Part shown: positions 22,715 through 35,468 of the stretch, piece after piece
Numbering within the stretch: position 1 is the stretch's first letter
Layout of the letters: the number at the start of each line of letters is the position of its first letter
DNA from: Leucocoprinus leucothites
Lineage: Eukaryota; Basidiomycota; Agaricomycetes; Agaricales; Agaricaceae
Reading direction: 5' to 3'
DNA: 64,000 bases
Assembly: GCA_013368445.1 (NCBI GenBank)
Contig: JAACJO010000003.1
Location: 1,178,001-1,242,000 of the forward strand
Notes under the pieces: model-generated
What the model saw: the letters and a program-made list of their open reading frames with translations, nothing else
Databases searched by the model: none
Told to the model about the DNA's origin: nothing
Program-made: the position numbers and the translations under genes

Positions 22715-25700
22715 AGTTCGAGGCGATAATCGCGTGTCCCTGTAATTCAGAGTACTACTTAATAGAGGTCTGATTGAATGCACTTCTCCTATCTGTCGCA
22801 TAAGCTCAAGTACTTGGAAAGGGTAAAACAAGGTACTAATCTTGTGAGGTCGGAAGAGGCCAACATCCGTTTGTAGTGGCGGCCGGGATGTCAGCGCTTT
22901 TCAAATAATTTACTTTTCCAGGCACCATGTCCTGTGAAGTCGATAAAGATCCGAGATCAAAGTCTCGAGTGTGTCACATCAATTTCTTTTGACCCGCCAT
23001 CATTCCTTGTAATCTCTTAGGGACCTACCGCTTGCTGCCTTGTCTGGAACACCACCTCTCTGTGCCCGCAATCAGCATGTGGCTACTCGGGAACTTGTTG
23101 AAGCGGTGTGATTGTGCCAACCAATCCTATTCGAGGAATATTCGCCATTACTGCCTTCCTAGTCATGAATCCAAACTTAATGAGCATCTCCACAGCCTGC
23201 ATATATAGTCCGCCAATACTAGGATTGACGCCCAATCACTACATATAGAGCGCATGCTGGCCTATTGTGCATCTCCCGCACACCTTCCTCTCTCATGACT
23301 ATCATCGAGATCGCCAAGTCATCCATCCCTTGCCTGGCTAAGGCAGAAACCGGTGAAGCTATCTCTCAAGTGTGGTTCAAGTCAAAACCTGTGGACCGAT
23401 CATTTTGTTACCGCGCCGCACAATTACAGTTACTCACAGACTCGAAAGACCAAGGATGCACCCAAGCCGACCTTCTGAATCCGGGTTGCTGGAGCTGGTT
23501 CGAGATTGTCATTCTGCCAGACGGAACCACAGATACTCCGAGGAAGAAGGACGGAAAAGACTTAGTGTGGCGCAGTCATGGCAACAGGTCGGACCCAGAG
23601 GACACCGCTTCCAGCCTAAACAGATGCTATGGAAAAGTATTCGACAGGAGAGAGGAGATTTTAGACATATTAGAGGTAGGAATAAGTCGTTCTAACCACG
23701 AGCGATGCTAATGTCTTCCCCTCAGATTGGCAACGTAATCGCAGTGAGAGTCTGTGCACGATATCCTGGATGGATAAATGATGCTCGGGAAGGGCATCTA
23801 TACGCCAAGATCCTCAGTGAAGGTCAATATTCCATTCGGTCTGAGTTGTTTTCTCACTGATTGACTGATGTGTGTGGGATCCATAGATATATTCTCACCT
23901 ATGTCATGGACTTTATTCTCTGCCGAGACACCTGAGATACCCGAAAAGATAGAAAACGGTGTTTACACTCTGATATCAACGACAGAAACACATGTCCGGG
24001 CCAACGGCAGTGATATGGCTACCAGCATCTGGTTTACAACACCCGTGAGTAAATTGTTTGAGGTCTTTTCTACCAATACATCTAATTGTAGCCCCCTGTT
24101 TAAATAGGTGCTAGATGACTTCATCGTAGACAAGATAGAGGACATTCAATTGTTCACTTTTGCTCATCACCAGGAACGCGTTGATGGCGGTGTAGAGGAC
24201 AAATGGAGTTGGTTTGACCTTGTCATCCTTGCCAGCCCTGAAGCCACTATTCCGAAATCCAAGGATGGACGTTCGCTGGTCTGGAGGAGCCACAATGTGG
24301 CGGCGGATCTCGAAGAGACCTACATGGAGCAGCAAGGTCAATTATTCACTTCCAAAGATGAAGTCTTGAAATTGCTCGAGGTACACCGGTTTCTTTTTCA
24401 GTCTTGACCTACTCTGACGGGAAATAATCTTCAGCCGGGAGATGTTATCGGCGTCCGCGTCTGTGCTCAATTCTCAAAATGGGAAACACATGCTCACAGT
24501 GGCCGTCTCGTGGTTCGTGTCTCAAACAAAGGTAAGAATTACTTTCACCACTTTCCTGCTAAAAGATCTCTGACGCATAACTAGGTCCACGGAGACCACC
24601 ATCTCCGTCAACGAATGACTGGGGCTCTATTCGGCGAGAGAATACCGAGTTGCAAAAGCAGCTCAAAAGCTATCTACAATCACAGAATGGGATGCAACAT
24701 ACAACAACCTCAATCGAGTCTGAGCTTCTAGGAAAGGAGCTTCGGGCTGATCTCAAGTATGGTGCTGGGGACAGGCCTCTCAAACTTCTATCGTTGGGTA
24801 AGCCGTTTTCTCGACTTGTACTCTAGTCCTTTTCCTGAAAGAAAAAGATGGGGGTGGTGTTAGAGGAATTTCTTGCCTTTATATTCTCAAGGACATCATG
24901 TCCGTGTTGCTGGGGACCCTAATGCAAAACCTTGCGAATACTTCGATATGATAGCCGGAACAAGCACGGGAGGGTAAGGGACTTCTATAAAACAACAACG
25001 GTATCTTATTCTTCCGTTTCAGGCTCATTGCAATTATGCTGGGGAGACTCCGGATGACTATCGACCAATGCATCAAGGCATACGAGCGTTTATCAACCCA
25101 GATTTTCGGCGCCAGTATGGCACGTAAAGTCGAGGATGTGATACACACTGGTGCACGATATTCTGCTAGTGCGCTCGAAAACGCGGTCAAAGAGATTGTG
25201 AAACAGTATACCGGCGATGAAGAAGCTCTCATGAGGGACACCTCTGAGAGTCCATGCAAAGTGTGAGCTCTGAAGGTACCGGTGCTTAAAGCTGAGCTGA
25301 TTCTCCCGCAGATTCGTTGTTGCTACTAGGGCAGATGATATCAGCAATCGCATCGCTACTCATCTTCGAACATATACTAATCCAAACGTGGAAAAGTCGT
25401 TTTCGGATTATAAAATCTGGGAAGCAGCTAGAGCTACCTCAGCTGCCCCGACATATTTTCCAAGGATCAAGCTCGGAGACTTTGAGTATGTCGATGGGGG
25501 TTTGGGTTTCAACAACCCAGTTCTTTTGTGAGTTGGCATTAGGAAACTTCAAGAATTTTGACTCTAACTTCAGACTTGAGATTAATGGGCGAAGCTCGCG
25601 TTTATTATGGATTTGCGAGGCGACTTGGATGCCTGGTGACCCTCGGAACAGGAATGTCTCCCAATGTCTCCTTGCCGCCGGAGGGAAACAACGTGTTCGA

Positions 25701-27075
25701 GCATATCAAGGACAGTGCTGGTGTTATGAAGAGCATGTGGGAGCTGGCCACCGTTAGCGAACAAGCGAATCACATGGCTGAACTCTTGGTGAGATCTGGG
25801 TACTATTATCGTTTCAACGTAGGTGTTAGAGTCGCAGAGAAGAGGTGGGTAGAGAAGGTCAACCCTAGCCTCTTTGAGAGGTGGTTTGGTGACCAAGCAC
25901 CAAAAGAAGTGGATCAGTATACACCAGAGGACTGGGCTAATGTCACGATTGACCTCGACGACTACAAGGGCATGGGCACGTTCGTTGAGTTGACCAAGGA
26001 ATATCTAAAGGGGGAAGGACCACGCTTGACCGAATGTGCTTCCAAATTACAATCCGAACGCACTGCATGACCCCGTGTGTTTTGTCATTCTAAATCTCGA
26101 TTTTTCCAACTTATCTTGTATCCTCGACACCGGACTTCAGTAAACATTTTCCTCTACTTATTTGTATTATTACTTCTTCTCGCTGCCTTTTTCGTTCAGT
26201 GGAAATTCCCCACAAAGCATGGTTCAAATATCATAGTACGATGCACAAAAGTTTAAGCTCAAGAGTTTAAATGGCCAACATATCATCTACGAAGCACAGT
26301 GGGGACGATAATTAGTTTACTTGACTGTGCGTCGTCATTTTCAGGGACAAGTATAATCACACCCGTACCGGTATAAATAGTCTGCCAAGCCGGTTGGTAT
26401 TTCCGTGACCCGAAGCGTAAATGTGATGACTTATTTAGCGCTCTCTGTTCCTTTTCTCTCTCTTGTCATATACTGGTCTGAACAGTCGATGTCAACAACC
26501 ACTCCTTTAGACATACAAGCCACATTTGCGGGGCACTTAGGGCATTTAACAGCGGAACAAGAAGAAATCTTCAATAAATTCAAAGATAATCTCTCCAAGG
26601 CCAATCTGTACCAGCCTCCAAGAGATACCGGGCATGCATCACACGATGATGCATCACTTCTGTAAGGCACCCATACCCTGAAATTACTACTTGACTTTTG
26701 ACTGACTTGAGCCGGAACTCACAGCCGTTTTCTAAGGGCCAGGAGCTGGCAACCTGCTGCGGCACAGAAGAAATTCCAAGATGCTGAGAATTGGAGGCTC
26801 AAATACAATGTGAATAACTTATATTCCACATTCGATTCCGAAGAATTTGAGAGCTCGAAGAGATTTTATCCCAGGTGGACGGGCCGTCGGGATAAGGTAT
26901 GTAGAACCGCAACTTCATCCTTCCACTTGTCCTCAGATAGCGCAAGAAAGGACTCCCTCTTTATGTGTATCGACTGGCTTCCTTAGACCCAGTGGAAAAG
27001 GAACTGCACGCTACTCCACCCGAACGGCGATACCAGCGAATGTATGGTATATTCTCTTACCGTTTTCACTGGCTC
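22711..27075 (+). repeat. Tandem duplication, unit 2 (patatin plus start of complete Sec14-like gene)
   Basis: Second copy of the unit that begins at 18541. Sequence similarity is high in exons and noticeably lower, with small indels, in introns and in the spacer, so the duplication is not brand new. The similarity stops near 27075 inside an intron, after which the intact Sec14-like gene continues as unique sequence. Confidence 0.88.
23295..26070 (+). CDS. Patatin-like phospholipase with duplicated N-terminal domain, second tandem copy (one apparent frameshift)
   Basis: Predicted lipid acyl hydrolase using a Ser-Asp dyad. Start MTIIEIAKSSIPCLAKAETG; there is no signal peptide, so it is probably cytosolic. 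Two N-terminal repeats follow: the first contains CWSWFEIVILPDG, LVWRSHGN and NVIAVRVCARYPGW; the second KWSWFDLVILASPE, LVWRSHNV and DVIGVRVCAQFSKW. They look like an internal duplication of a beta-rich domain I cannot name. The patatin domain follows: DGGGVRGIS, GTSTGG, then TSAAPTYFPRIKLG and YVDGGLGFNNP, ending KLQSERTA then TGA. About nine introns. Near 24901-24906 one base is missing compared with copy 1, putting the exon that carries the nucleophile out of frame. Everything else is intact, so this copy may be functional if the base is an assembly loss. Patatins in fungi are often lipid-signalling or cell-death effectors; the role here is unknown. Confidence 0.75.
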
Positions 27076-27677
27076 TTCTGACACATACCTTGTCAACTTG
27101 AAGTATCGTCCTGTACGAGCTCATGACAAGGTTCGGCTTTGCGCTTTGCACAGCGCTCCCGCATTCTTCGAGTCCTACACCGATCTCGTCCACCACTTCC
27201 ATCATAGACTTAGAAGGTGTTTCCTTTGCATCCATGTGGCGACTTCGAAACCATCTACAGGAAGCATCCCGCCTCGCGACTGCGAATTATCCGGAGACTC
27301 TGGGGACAATTGCTGTTATCAACTCGCCATCCTTCTTCCCGACCGTGTGGGGCTGGATCAAGGTATTCCTCACCAAACTATATGTGCTTCCCTTCTTATC
27401 TTGAGCTTTTACTTCCCAGGGATGGTTTGACGAGGGCACCCGCAACAAGATACACGTTCTAGGGAAAGAGCCCGGCCCCAAACTCCTAGAGATCATCAAT
27501 TCTGAAGATCTACCCAAGCCCTATGGGGGTACGCTCGACTGGAAGTTTGAGGACGAGCCCAAGCTCGATGTTGCCGCACAAGAGCTCATTGGCGAAATGC
27601 CCAAGGGACCGGTCATCTTCAAAGACGGCAAGGTAGAAAAGCCACCCGTTGATGCAGAGCAAACAACGCAGCACTAG
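26489..27677 (+). CDS. Sec14-like CRAL-TRIO domain lipid-transfer protein
   Basis: Phosphatidylinositol/phosphatidylcholine transfer protein family, cytosolic and peripheral on membranes. Start MSTTTPLDIQATFAGHLG leads into a CRAL-TRIO N-terminal helix bundle (LRFLRARSW, KKFQDAENWR). An intron after a GRRDK motif leads to GLPLYVYRLASLD, the next joins as RRYQRIIVLYELMTRF, and an unusually long serine-rich insert precedes TIAVINSPSFFPTVWGWIK and WFDEGTRNKIHVLG, the core of the lipid-binding fold. It ends with PVDAEQTTQH then TAG at 27675-27677. The intron starting at 27042 uses the GT inside AATGTATGG; that choice restores the frame. Convergent with the cohesin loader, 172 bases apart. The 5' half is duplicated upstream as a pseudogene. 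Confidence 0.9.
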
Positions 27678-27849
27678 GTTTATTACATATTTTACATTGG
27701 TATCTTTTCCAAATTAATATCTACGAATACCCTCCTACAATTACCCCATAATGACAAAGTTAGTTTAAGAAGACAGGGCTGAGCAAAAAAAAAACAGTGG
27801 ACAGTGAGTATGTAGCAAGATCTTGATGTGAGAGGTCCATAAAAACATG

Positions 27850-30800
27850 TTAAGAAAAGTCCAATTCATCGTCAGGTTCAGCAGTGACACCGTCTTCGTT
27901 CCAGATTTCAAGGAACTATAGTCATAGATTAGCTCAAATTCAAAATTACGAACATGATATGCTTACTGTGGTCTTTTGTGCTTTAATGTCTTCCGTGGTC
28001 AGTATAGGAGAGGTTGCGAATGGCAAACGAGCCCAAGAAATGGGGGTGTCATTACGCCTTGCTGTGGCTTTATCACCAGCAGCAGTTTTCTTGCGAAGAT
28101 CTACTTTGTTGATTTTCCTAGGAGGGTGAGCCAAGATCCTGGAAACAAAGGAGAGACACACATTTCACTCAGAGAGTAAAGCGACTTCAGGTGAGCCTTT
28201 AACAACATGACAATAGCTATTATCACACTCGTTCGCATCAGCGGGAGCTTGTCCAAACTATCCTCCTCAGCTGCGGGGCAACTGGGACGACTGGAGCTGG
28301 AGCAACTGGCAACAAAGTTTGTGCATCAATGTCCATGGCATTCTGCTGGGTATTCTTTTGCTCATTCTGCTGCATCAAGTTTAGTGAAATATCTCATCGG
28401 AAATGGACAAGGACGCACCACTTCAGGGTTTACATGTGTCTGCGACACTTGTGATGAAGCTTCCTGCGCGGCAGGCTGCAATGGCGCATGAAGCTGACTC
28501 AACAAGTGCGAAGGTGAAATCATCTCAAGAAGCTGCATCCCACTCGTCGACAGGACTGTAGTAAGACTCTGAATGACCGTAACAACCTCTTCGTGCGTCT
28601 TGTAATCAAAAGAGGCAAAGTTTTCAGCCATATAGCGAGTAAAGTCAACATCATCCTATCACATCACTCAGTAAACACATATAGATCCAGAATCACGTCG
28701 GACACTTACCTGAGTCGATTTGAACCCTGGATTCTCTTGGAACACCTTCACCAAAGCCCTCAGGAACTCCTGACGAGACGCCCGTTTGTCTCTTACAAGC
28801 GAATACCAGCGTTGCAAAAGAGCAACAGGCGTAGGGTCAGCGCGATACCCTTGAACCACTCCAGAGACAGCTTTCTTCTGGTAATCGAAGGACGCCCTCG
28901 CACTGACGATATACCTCGTATTTAACAATGAAGCGTGCTTCCCCTGGAGAATCGCATGCAAGGCAACAGCACGGCGGCTTAGGTCGGTGACAGGACTAGT
29001 TTCAAGTGCGATGATAACCGGGAATGACTGGAGTGGATGTGCCAAGCCTTGTTTGATGGTGAAGCTCAGAACGTCAACAGCAGCGGGTTGGTTCTGAGAA
29101 TTGGGTGTGAGTGCTGCCTCTAGCACCTGGTTAAGGTACCGCTGCACGATAGCAGAGCTAACACTGCGGGGGTACATCAGAATCACAAAACGTGCAGCTC
29201 CAAGCAGTCTAGACATACCCTGAATCAGCGAAACCATCCGTATTTCCGACCAGCTCATCCATGTCGATGTCAGTCTGCTTGTTGGATTTCGACTTGGAAG
29301 TCTCTGTCATCACGAATCGTCAGGACCCACACAAAGCGTATTAAACTCAACAACTCACCCTTGAGCTGCGCAGAGTGCTTCTCAGACTCAGATACCAAAA
29401 ACTCCTGCATGATCCTCAACAAATGACCCTTGCCATCCTCTTCAGGCGAAGCGAAAATGTCATCCATAATGCTCGCGGAGCGCGGTTTGGTCATTAACGT
29501 AGGCTGAGCACGAAACAAGAAACCTTGAAGAAAAAGCTAAGTCGAACATTCCTGAAAGATAGGTAAGGACATACCAAGACACTGTAACGTTCGACCCCTT
29601 ATGATCGCTTGATCAGAGAACTTTTCGTACAGCTGCAACAGACTGTTATAGATATGCTCAATGATCGATTCCTATACTCTGATCAGCCTATGCAGCACGA
29701 ACATGAGAGGACCAGCTCACCTTGGAAATGGAATCGAGATCCTTGGCAAGCGCTACGTCAAAGTCCGTCAACGCGTGTTCCTCAAACAACCAGACATTAC
29801 GCACTTTCGTTCTCCTGCCTCAGACGATCAAAATTACAATGCTCTCCAAGTAAAGAAACAATGAAAATCAAAACAAGTAGTGCTCGAACTTCATTCGACC
29901 CATCTGACTCGATACAGTTCGCTTGATGTGTTGTTGCAGTCGGGCTACAATGCCAACATCAGTTCGTCGTCCCTAACCACAAACAAAACTTCTGACGTAC
30001 CATTGCAAGACTTGAGTAGATTGACCAAACGAACAAAATCATTTGTAAGGTGTTGCACAACAGCGCACATACACCTAACAGCCTCTTGCAAAATCTGAAC
30101 ACCGCCGCTCCCCGAAGGCTTGATGATCATAGGCTGCAAAGCGAACTGGAGATCCTGTCCAAACTTGACCGCCGTCTTGGGCATATGTGGAATTGAAACC
30201 CGGAATATCTTTAACAGGCAATCCGTTGTTGCCAACTCCTCATTCTACAAAAAAGTGTCAATTCAGACCCAGTATGACAAAAAAGGATTACGCACTGTAG
30301 ATGAAGTATTCTTGAGATACGGTAACAAAGTCGAAGCATTCGTCCCAGAAAGTACAGGAGGATACGCCGAAGTAAATAAATAAATAGTCCTGATACAATT
30401 AACCACAGTCTACACACGTCCCAAACCGTCATCAGTCTCATGTCCCTCAACAACGAGAAGGAAAGAAACACTCACAAAGCCAGGCATATCCGTAGCATCT
30501 ACAAGCCCATCAATCAACATCTCACATATTTCTTCATACCTCTTGTGCAATGCTCCAACCTCACTCGCACCCGTATTTTCACTCTTCTCCGCCATAATCT
30601 TATGCAACAAATCCTCCAAAGTCGACTGACGATCCTTGAACTGGGCAGCAGTACCCATAATCACTGTAATTTTAGCCAAAATCGCATTCTTGTCACTGTT
30701 TGACGGTTGGCTGCTGTTACTTGCATTTACTGAGCGATTACGGGTGGTGGTGCTGGGCACTTGTGACGCATTAGGGAACCAGAGCTCTTCAATAGTTTTC

Positions 30801-33800
30801 GCTGCCAACTCTTTGACAGTATCGTCCTCGTCCATCATCCGACGAACCATCCGCACCGCGATATCAGTTTTACGACTGGTATCTTGGGTGACAGTGTAGA
30901 ACGACTTGAGGAGCTTGATCACTCGTTTGCGAACACCGAGACCAGTATCCTAAATGACCCAGCCCCATCAACATCGAAAGAGTTGCATGAATCATGGATA
31001 GAGTAGACTCACAGCCATACGATCCGCAACCTTCTGATAATAGTCTCCAGCAACGTCTGGCGAATCAATCATATACTTCCCAATGAGCTCAACGGCAGCA
31101 TCCCGAACGGCAGGCGAACTATCCAACAGATGATTCTCAATGCCGCGACGAACAGCAGGCTAAGATCCCCAGCCCACCCGTTAGTTATATCCTAGGCTGA
31201 AAAAGAGAATTGTGCGCACCAGAGATAGAACAGTAGGGTCACTCGTCACGATCTGTCCAAGCGCCTTCAAGGCCTTCGTCCGCATAAAAATAATGGGGGC
31301 ATTCAATGCCCCAACAATCGTATTCAAAATTGGATTGAAGGAACTTCGCATATTCTGCAACGTGCCAATCTCCTCTCCTAGCTGATCAATCCTATCAGCT
31401 TCCTCTTGTGATCTACATTCAGTATCTGATCAGCACCACAAGAGAAGAGAAAATGTGATGAGTAAGTTAGACACACCCGGTATTGAAAACATCCGCAGGA
31501 GGATCCTTCCATACATCCCTCAATGCTCCCCTGATCTTCTTTGCAAACACTTGCAGCTTTTCCCGGTCCTTGATGTTAAGATCGTCATCCTCCTCGGGGC
31601 TCTCAATCCACCTCTGTAACTGCTGCAAAGTGGTAGCGAGCTCTTGTCCAAGCATTGCTGCCGACAACTCCCTAGCGCTCTGGATGAATGAACATGAACA
31701 GTAAGAAATAGTGAAGGGGAGAAACGCGTGAACACTGACATCGTAAGCCTGGTCTTCCGAAGACCTCTTCACCAAATGAGTCGCAATATCCCGATGAGCC
31801 TTTAACAACCGATCGAGTGCTTTCACATCCTGACTGTTCATAATCTAAAGATCACCAGCGTTAATATTGTCCTCAATGTTCACTAGTAAGGAAGGCGCAC
31901 CTCCTCCATGGACCCCAAAGGCTTGACTTTCATCCCTTGATCACTCTTCTTCTGGAATTTGAGCGTAGTAGACCTAATCTTCGCGGCAATCACACCAAGA
32001 TGGTCTAGTGCTATCGTCTTCGCAGCGTTCGAGTCGACTTGTCCATGTGTGTGTTTATCATCTAATGCACTGACCTATCATCAAAAGCAAGCAAGCAGTC
32101 AGCAACCCTTTAGTCGCTCTTGATGGTAAGACTCACCATATACTTGCAAATCATGGTCAACAAAACCCCCGCGGCAGGCCACTCCGGCCAAAACAGCACA
32201 ACAAGCAAATCCCCAATCAAATTATCAAAAATGGCACGATACTCCGCCTCGTTCGAGTTCTTCGTCGCCTTTCCTTTCCCAGATCGTTTCGTCAAGAAAC
32301 TGATGATAGTCCTGGCAGCTTGCATCGCTGCATCCAAACCCCCTTTGTATAAGACAATTTCCTGAATTAAATGATCAGCATATGAGTTGATTTGTTACAA
32401 AATGAGTGTATACCTCATGGTCATTCTCATCCAAAAATGGCTCCTGCGTTTGCTGCTGACTCTCAGAAAAACTCTCCTGCCGCTTCATGGCCAACTGGTT
32501 CTGCCTATTTTTCTCGATCTTCCTCGCTTTCAACCGTACATCATGAGCCGAAGTTTGCACGAGTTGCAATAACAATACCGAGACAATGCGTATCGATCGA
32601 CCATCACGTAGTCTGTCATTAATTTTACATCCCACAATCAGTGCCTGGTCCTTAATTGAGGGAGCTAGGTCACTCACCGGAACTGACCAGCTTTCTGTTT
32701 CGTATCAGAAAGCTTAATCAATGAAGTCAAGATTTCCTCAATAATCCACGATCGCTGATTCTCGTGATTCGCAAAAATCTGCCAACACGATTGAATCAAC
32801 AAATCCACAGGGCATCTTTATAAGCAAACAACTCACGCTCCGAATCAAAGCCAATGCATCCAATCTCAATCCTCTCATCGCACTCTTCCCGAAAGTCCTT
32901 AACACCACATTATCCTTTTCCTTCTTACTCCCCTTCGCTCCCTCGCCTTCCCCACTCTCAACGACAAAGAACGGGCCAATCGCAATATACACCGCCGATA
33001 TAATGATAGCATCCGACATTGCTACCGTCTCGGCATTGACGAGGTTATTGATACGAGGTAGAACACTCGCGAGAGCTTGAAATAATTCGCTGAGTTGCTT
33101 GCGATGTCCTGATGCCATGGACGAGGTGTCTTTGACGACGAAGCGCAAAAGCGGGTTGCTCCCGCCAACTTCGAATGCAGTGCCAGAGGATGTTTCGACG
33201 AAAGGGTAGATGATTTTTGTAAGCTGATTTTTCACAGCATTGAAGCAAGAAATTATCAACTCCTCCGAATACAGCTGTTGAGCATTTATCAGCATCTTGA
33301 GCGCAGGGCGATTTCGAGAAATCGCGGGCATACCTGTTTAGTCAACCTATCACTTCCAAGGAGAGCGATACAACAATCCGCTGCAAGAATACTCTCTCGA
33401 GCAGCATCCAAGATCTGTGTCAACTTCTCATAATCAACCTCCGACAATTCTACTTCAGGTTCCCTCTCCTCCTCAACACTCCTCCGATCCGTAGCTTGGC
33501 TGGGCAAATCGTCCGACTCAAGCCTCGGAGTTTCAGAAGACCTCCCGTCAGCAGCCTTCTTGCTTTTGCCCGACTTTTTGCGTGGGGAACTCTTAGCTGA
33601 ACCAGGGGGCGGCGCGACATAACGGAAAGGATCTAAGTCTTCTCCAGCCTTCACTGTACGATCCAAGACCTTGAGTAATCGTGACAACACCTGCGTCTCG
33701 ACCTCTGCCATACGGCCGTGAGCACGAGGAGTGTTCATTACACCTGCTGTTGCATTGCGAATCCGTTGATTAGGACGAGTTATTTGACCAATATATTTCG

Positions 33801-35468
33801 TGAGCTTGCGGATGTGGTTCGAGTGAAGTTGAGGTTGATTGGAGTCGATTGAAAGAGAAGAGAAATAATCTGGCAGGTCCCCGATACTAACTTCAGAAGG
33901 TAGGCTATCCTCGGCCTCGAAAATGTCCTCGACAAGACACAAAAACTTTTCAAGCGGGGCTGAACGAGAGCGTCAGAAAGGATTGTAATTGAGGAACGGA
34001 TCCGTACTCACCGCGATCATCTCGGTCTCCAGTCCGGCGAGCAGAGCTCTTAATTGAGTCAGCCAATCCTCGACGTTTAACCGGACTATCTAAGTCACTT
34101 TCTCCATAACCACCAAGATCGTCCGGCGTATCCTGCATCCTCGATTTCCCGTGTTTCATCGGAGACATATTAGGCGTTATAAAGCCGTTCTTCCTCGACG
34201 AACCCGTCAACCAAGGCGAACGAGGTACAGCGACATAAGCCAAATTCACAGGACGCCTGGGAGTAGAATTAGGTGTCACAGATCCCGCAGAAGTAGTTGA
34301 TTTGGAGCTCGGTGTCAATGGAACAGAGGGTGTCGAAGGTTTAGAAGAGAGCTGTGGGGCTGGAACATACTCGTTTTTCATGATCTGCATACGCTTAATA
34401 GAAGGTGATTCTATCTCAACAATAGGCTTTCGCTTTTTTGGAGTTACTGGGATAGGAGAGCTGTTGGCCATAACTCCCAATGGGTCAGGACTCGAATCAG
34501 GGGGAGCCTCAGCTTTGATGATGTCAAGCCTTGAGCTTGGGGTTTTAGTCGGGCTAGGTATGCGCTGTGGGGGTGGAGGCGCAGGGGCTTGAAACCTGAC
34601 TGGGCTCGCGTGCGGTTGGCGAGGAGGAGGGGTGCTTGTGTTGCAATATTCATTTCCCGAGTTTTCCGCTCCAAAAAGTTGTCGAAAAATGCTCTAGACT
34701 CTTCCGGTCGATAAACCTTCTGTGGGGGAGGCAGGTGAGGCATTGGTTGATGAGAAGAAGGAAAAGGTCTTTGCTGGTGATGAGAAGGAGGGGGAGGGGG
34801 AGGACCAAGTGCATTTGCAAGAGAAGACGAAGAGGTTTGCATTATTGGGGGCGAGGGTGTTGGATATGCATTCGTGGTCGGAGCTGCACGCTGCAAAACC
34901 TGATGTGCAAAGGGAGACGCCTGAAACGACGAAACATGACCCTGTGGTGGATGCCAGGTCTGCTGAGTGGGATAACGATACGCACTGGAGCGCATATAGT
35001 CAGTCTAGAACGCATAAAGAGAGGCAAGCTTACGATGGTTGCGGATGGGCCAATATTCGGGTAGCATTGTCCCTAGCAGTGGTCCAGTAACCTCCATCAT
35101 TCACCGGCTGCTGGGGCGCAGAAAGATAGCGAAGCTGATGATCATACTCGGAATACGGGGGTGGACTCTGCTGGGCATAGTAGGATGGCTGAGCAAAAGT
35201 CGGGGGAGCAGCAGTGGTATACATATTGCTGATATGCCTGACCGCTAAGTCTCAAGTCAGCCAAAATATTCCCCTGAGCCTTTTTCGACAACATACCATG
35301 GTTTGTTGGAGTCGCAGAAGCCATCGGGTATACAGCCAACAGGCCCTGGGCATTATGAACCGAATCAGCTGCCGCTGAGCCATAGCCGGTGTTCTGCTGA
35401 GGCTGCGGGTGCTGTTCCTGGCGGTAGTAGTGCTGGTCCTGGGGACGCCAGCGGTGGTTGTTGTCCAT
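27850..35468 (-). CDS. Scc2/NIPBL cohesin-loading factor
   Basis: Large nuclear HEAT-repeat protein that, with Scc4/Mau2, loads cohesin onto chromatin (S. cerevisiae Scc2, S. pombe Mis4, Nipped-B). The N-terminal third is proline-, glutamine- and serine-rich and probably disordered (from [17 protein letters not shown] through [14 protein letters not shown]). Helical repeats follow, with marker stretches SDRLTKQ then [17 protein letters not shown], and [15 protein letters not shown]. The Nipped-B C-terminal signature is clear: [50 protein letters not shown]. The last exon ends [21 protein letters not shown] then TAA at 27850-27852. Roughly twenty introns. Between [13 protein letters not shown] and [14 protein letters not shown] (about 34629-34645, beside a CCCC run) the frame shifts by one base with no intron available. 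Individual small exons are approximate. Confidence 0.88.

Noticed and set aside
34636..35064. Arginine-rich plus-strand frame of 142 codons
   Set aside because: It is the complement of the proline/glutamine-rich N-terminal region of Scc2.
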